In this document: in pieces, positions 61,756 to 64,000 of the stretch | Layout: each line of letters begins with the position of its first letter | Numbering within the stretch: position 1 is the first letter of the stretch | NCBI RefSeq assembly: GCF_015767435.1 | Contig: NZ_JADWOV010000323.1 | Coordinates: forward strand, 1 to 64,000 | DNA from: Polaribacter sp. BAL334 | GTDB lineage: Bacteria > Bacteroidota > Bacteroidia > Flavobacteriales > Flavobacteriaceae | Direction: 5' to 3' | Length of the DNA stretch: 64,000 nt | Position numbers and translations under genes: made by a program | The notes under the pieces: model-generated | The model's input: only the letters and a program-made list of their open reading frames with translations | Told to the model about the DNA's origin: nothing | Databases searched by the model: none

Positions 61756-63726
61756 CTAAATAAACCAATTCCAAACCAATCCAAAACGAATGGTCATATC
61801 ACGATAAGGATAATTGGGTGCTGAAAAATAGTTTTTCGATGAAAATCCTGAAGTAACATTGTCTATTTTAAAATAAATTCGTGTTCTTCGCACTTGTGCA
61901 TTGAAAAAAACATCCACAGTAGGAAATCCAATTTCTTCCGTATTTTGAAGTGTAAATTCCGCCAATAATGGATTGTAAGCATTCATGCTGTATTTGGTAA
62001 AATACTTAAAAGTTGCCCCAATATTCACCAACATCGGTTTTCCTTTAAACCAATAATCTGTGTAGTAAAACGTGTTTCTCGTCACAAACTCTGGCACCCT
62101 AAAAACTGAACTTCCACTGCTTACATTTTGATACATGACAGTGTTGTCCAAAGCCAATTTCCAATACCTGAATTCACGATTTGCTTTGACTTTCAAATAG
62201 GTAATTTGACTACCAAATTGCTGAGGTGCATTGTTTTCGTCAAAATAGGTGTAGTTATCAATATTGGTGAAATTCACACTGGCATTCAACCATTTAGAAT
62301 CAACAGCAAATCCTAAATCTCTGGTATTGATGTTGCTGAAATTGTTTTCCCAATTATAATCATCATAACTACTTTGATGTAAAATCGTATTGAAATTAGG
62401 AGATTTTGAACTTAATAACAAACTTCCTGTCAAGGTAAACAAGCTGTCTTTTTTGATGCTTGCTGCACCTCTTAAAAAATTTCCTGAAATGCGAGTATTT
62501 CCAGGGGTGATTCTTCCTTCCGCAAAAAGGAAAAAGTTTTTGATTTTTGCATTCCAATCTGCGCCAAATGACAACGCATTTCCATCAAACTTAAAATTGT
62601 TTACGGAATTGTTACTATTCATAATCGAATCATATCCATAAGAATATTGCGTTAAATGCAACTTGGCTTTGAATTGTCCTAACACATATTTTGAGTTGAA
62701 TTCTAGGTTGAATTCGTTGTCTGTTATTTTGCTAACTGCTTCGTCATTAGAAGCATTTGTAGGATTTGAATTTCCAAAAATAGCAGTAGTTACCGTGTTT
62801 TGAATAAATCGATAGCTTTTTGTTTCATTGGTAAAAACATGCCCAATTTTGATATTTCCAAAATCACGATTGTTCAAAGTATCTCTGCTTGACAGCAATT
62901 TATAACTGTGATCCACATATACTCTGTTCCCATCAAATTGACTTTCTGCATCATTCAAATTCACATCCAAACGTTGACGCTGTTCAAAATTGGGGTCTTC
63001 ATTGATAAAATTTTGTAACGCATTTGCGGTCAATCCACCATTTTCTTGATGAAAAAAATCTTGTGAAGCAATATGACCTCTTATTTCGTATTGATTTTCT
63101 TTCGTTCGATAATGAAAAGCGCCTCTAAAATTTCCATTACTCACAAGTGCTCTTCTGTATGCTCCCAAAGAACGCAGTCCTTTATAGGACATGGAAACAT
63201 TGAATCTTTCAGAAAAATTCAACGTGAAAATCGCATCCACTACTTGTCCTTGTTGCAAACCTGTTTTATACGTAATTTCGGTGGTTGGTGTAGGAACTTC
63301 GTAATATTTGATGTCCTCAATTTCCAAATAACTCACTTGTTTTGCGCTGAAACCAATGTCAGGAAAATGACTTATATTATTGAAATTATAGCCTAAATTA
63401 TTAAATGTTTGTCCCTGATTGTGAAATGAAAGCAGTTCAAAATTATCTTTTCGTAAATAATTGAAAATATATTCCTTTTTGATGGAAAGTGTGGTATCAA
63501 TATATGCAGTATCGCGTTTGTGAGAGAAAATTTTGTAATCTGTATATTTTGTTTTTCCTGATAAAATTACTTTGGTTGAGCCAGTATTTGACAGCGTATC
63601 AATTCTTCCATCCATTCCAATAGTAATATTGTCAACTTTTTCGCCTCCACTAAGTTTTCTTTGAGAAAAAAGAGTATTAAGTGAGAAAATTAGCAATAAA
63701 AATGGATAAACTATTTTTTTATTCAT
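61756..63726 (-). CDS. Putative outer-membrane porin
   Basis: 656 aa from the ATG at 63726, which begins a signal peptide (MNKKIVYPFLLLIFSLNTLFSQ). The frame extends to 63819, but the -7 element TACATTTG (63752-63745 on this strand) supports 63726. The mature protein is rich in alternating aromatic and polar beta-strand patterns and ends in a strand with YPYRDMTIRFGLVWNWFI, as in outer-membrane barrels of the Bacteroidetes putative porin family. It is divergent from rnhB. The substrate is unknown. Confidence 0.85.
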   Translation of the reverse strand: MNKKIVYPFLLLIFSLNTLFSQRKLSGGEKVDNITIGMDGRIDTLSNTGSTKVILSGKTKYTDYKIFSHKRDTAYIDTTLSIKKEYIFNYLRKDNFELLSFHNQGQTFNNLGYNFNNISHFPDIGFSAKQVSYLEIEDIKYYEVPTPTTEITYKTGLQQGQVVDAIFTLNFSERFNVSMSYKGLRSLGAYRRALVSNGNFRGAFHYRTKENQYEIRGHIASQDFFHQENGGLTANALQNFINEDPNFEQRQRLDVNLNDAESQFDGNRVYVDHSYKLLSSRDTLNNRDFGNIKIGHVFTNETKSYRFIQNTVTTAIFGNSNPTNASNDEAVSKITDNEFNLEFNSKYVLGQFKAKLHLTQYSYGYDSIMNSNNSVNNFKFDGNALSFGADWNAKIKNFFLFAEGRITPGNTRISGNFLRGAASIKKDSLFTLTGSLLLSSKSPNFNTILHQSSYDDYNWENNFSNINTRDLGFAVDSKWLNASVNFTNIDNYTYFDENNAPQQFGSQITYLKVKANREFRYWKLALDNTVMYQNVSSGSSVFRVPEFVTRNTFYYTDYWFKGKPMLVNIGATFKYFTKYSMNAYNPLLAEFTLQNTEEIGFPTVDVFFNAQVRRTRIYFKIDNVTSGFSSKNYFSAPNYPYRDMTIRFGLVWNWFI

Positions 63727-63809
63727 ATTGAATTTAAACAGCGACAAATGTAAAATAATTAAACGAAAATTATTGTGTTTAATTATTGTGAAATTGGTTA
63801 ATTTGTAAA

Positions 63810-64000
63810 ATGTTAGCAATTAATTTTAGCGGTTTTTCTTTAGAAGTTGGTACAGATGAAGCAGGCAGAGGTTGCTTAGCAGGACCTGTTGTGGCTGCAG
63901 CTGTGATATTGCCCGTTGATTTTTCTCATCCTTTTTTGAATGATTCCAAACAATTGTCCGAAAAAAAGCGACTTGATTTGCGTCCCATTATTGAGGAAAA
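63810..64000 (+). CDS. rnhB: Ribonuclease HII, 5' part (cut by window end)
   Basis: The first 63 codons are present, from ATG 63810, and the frame is open to the window end. RNase HII removes ribonucleotides and RNA primers from DNA. The N-terminal active-site segment [22 protein letters not shown] has the catalytic Asp-Glu pair (DEAGRG), followed by [12 protein letters not shown] with the usual DSK motif. The remaining Asp residues lie beyond the window. It is divergent from the putative porin gene, 83 nt away. Confidence 0.93.
   Translation, partial: MLAINFSGFSLEVGTDEAGRGCLAGPVVAAAVILPVDFSHPFLNDSKQLSEKKRLDLRPIIEE

Noticed and set aside
1-64000. CRISPR arrays, IS elements, tRNA or rRNA genes
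   Set aside because: No regularly spaced direct repeats with unique spacers, no transposase, no cloverleaf or rRNA-like sequence noticed. The only regular repeat (60390-60471) is an operator array with AT-rich spacers.

Overview
The window is AT-rich DNA from a member of the Bacteroidetes, almost certainly a Flavobacteriaceae and plausibly a marine Polaribacter- or Tenacibaculum-like genus. The basis is SprA of the type IX secretion/gliding system, the ruvA-sprA-gcvH-vanZ gene order, lone TonB-dependent receptors with a carboxypeptidase-like N-domain, Bacteroidetes-type lipoproteins and signal peptides ending in SQ/AQ, near absence of Shine-Dalgarno sequences, and many matches to the Bacteroidetes -7 promoter element TAnnTTTG (some with TTTG 18-19 nt upstream). 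The genus is an inference. No rRNA, tRNA, IS element or CRISPR array is visible.

Layout. 1-2124: crotonase, MOSC protein, small membrane protein. 2125-2382: a candidate short transcript. 2383-7433: aerobic respiration genes (heme O synthase, two subunit III genes, subunit IV, SCO-type proteins, DUF420). 7548-10698: TolC, TsaB, DUF1304, YwqK-like protein. 11041-22510 (minus strand): malic enzyme, RuvA, SprA, GcvH, VanZ, TonB. 22610-30572: a complete sucrose locus (TonB receptor, SLC45-like permease, fructokinase, sucrose phosphorylase, divergent LacI regulator with a palindromic operator). 30569-31489: queG. 32387-36484: galactose operon (GntR/LacI hybrid regulator, mutarotase, GalK, GalT). 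36599-40754: Phe/Tyr operon (prephenate dehydratase, aminotransferase, prephenate dehydrogenase, DAHP synthase-chorismate mutase). 40811-44208: a secreted protein, rsgA, dtd, TatD, tcdA. 44280-48993: YceI lipoprotein, 27-residue CDGSH protein, two DUF3857/transglutaminase-like proteins. 49030-52541: Lrp regulator, methionine gamma-lyase-like enzyme, NhaC. 52662-57068: SGNH-SGNH-MBOAT O-acetylation module. 57155-59201: Cu/Zn SOD and P450. 59299-60353: mobile mystery protein A/B (XRE regulator plus Fic protein). 60615-63726: small membrane proteins and a putative porin. 63810-end: 5' part of rnhB.

The strongest unlisted signal is a ribosome-mediated attenuator in front of the Phe/Tyr operon (36599-36790). 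It has an exact promoter, a 26-codon leader peptide with four alternating Phe-Tyr pairs, an 11-bp antiterminator pairing and an intrinsic terminator that share one strand, and the operon start directly after the U-tract. Its codons match both end products of the operon.

Second is the XRE/Fic pair, preceded by three copies of an 18-bp GTAAAC...GTTTAC operator spaced exactly 32 bp apart over its promoter. Other regulatory signals are the paired LacI sites in the sucrose locus, a 10-bp tandem repeat before the GntR gene, CCATGGAAAATA repeats flanking the yceI promoter, and an AATCTATA pair beside lrp.
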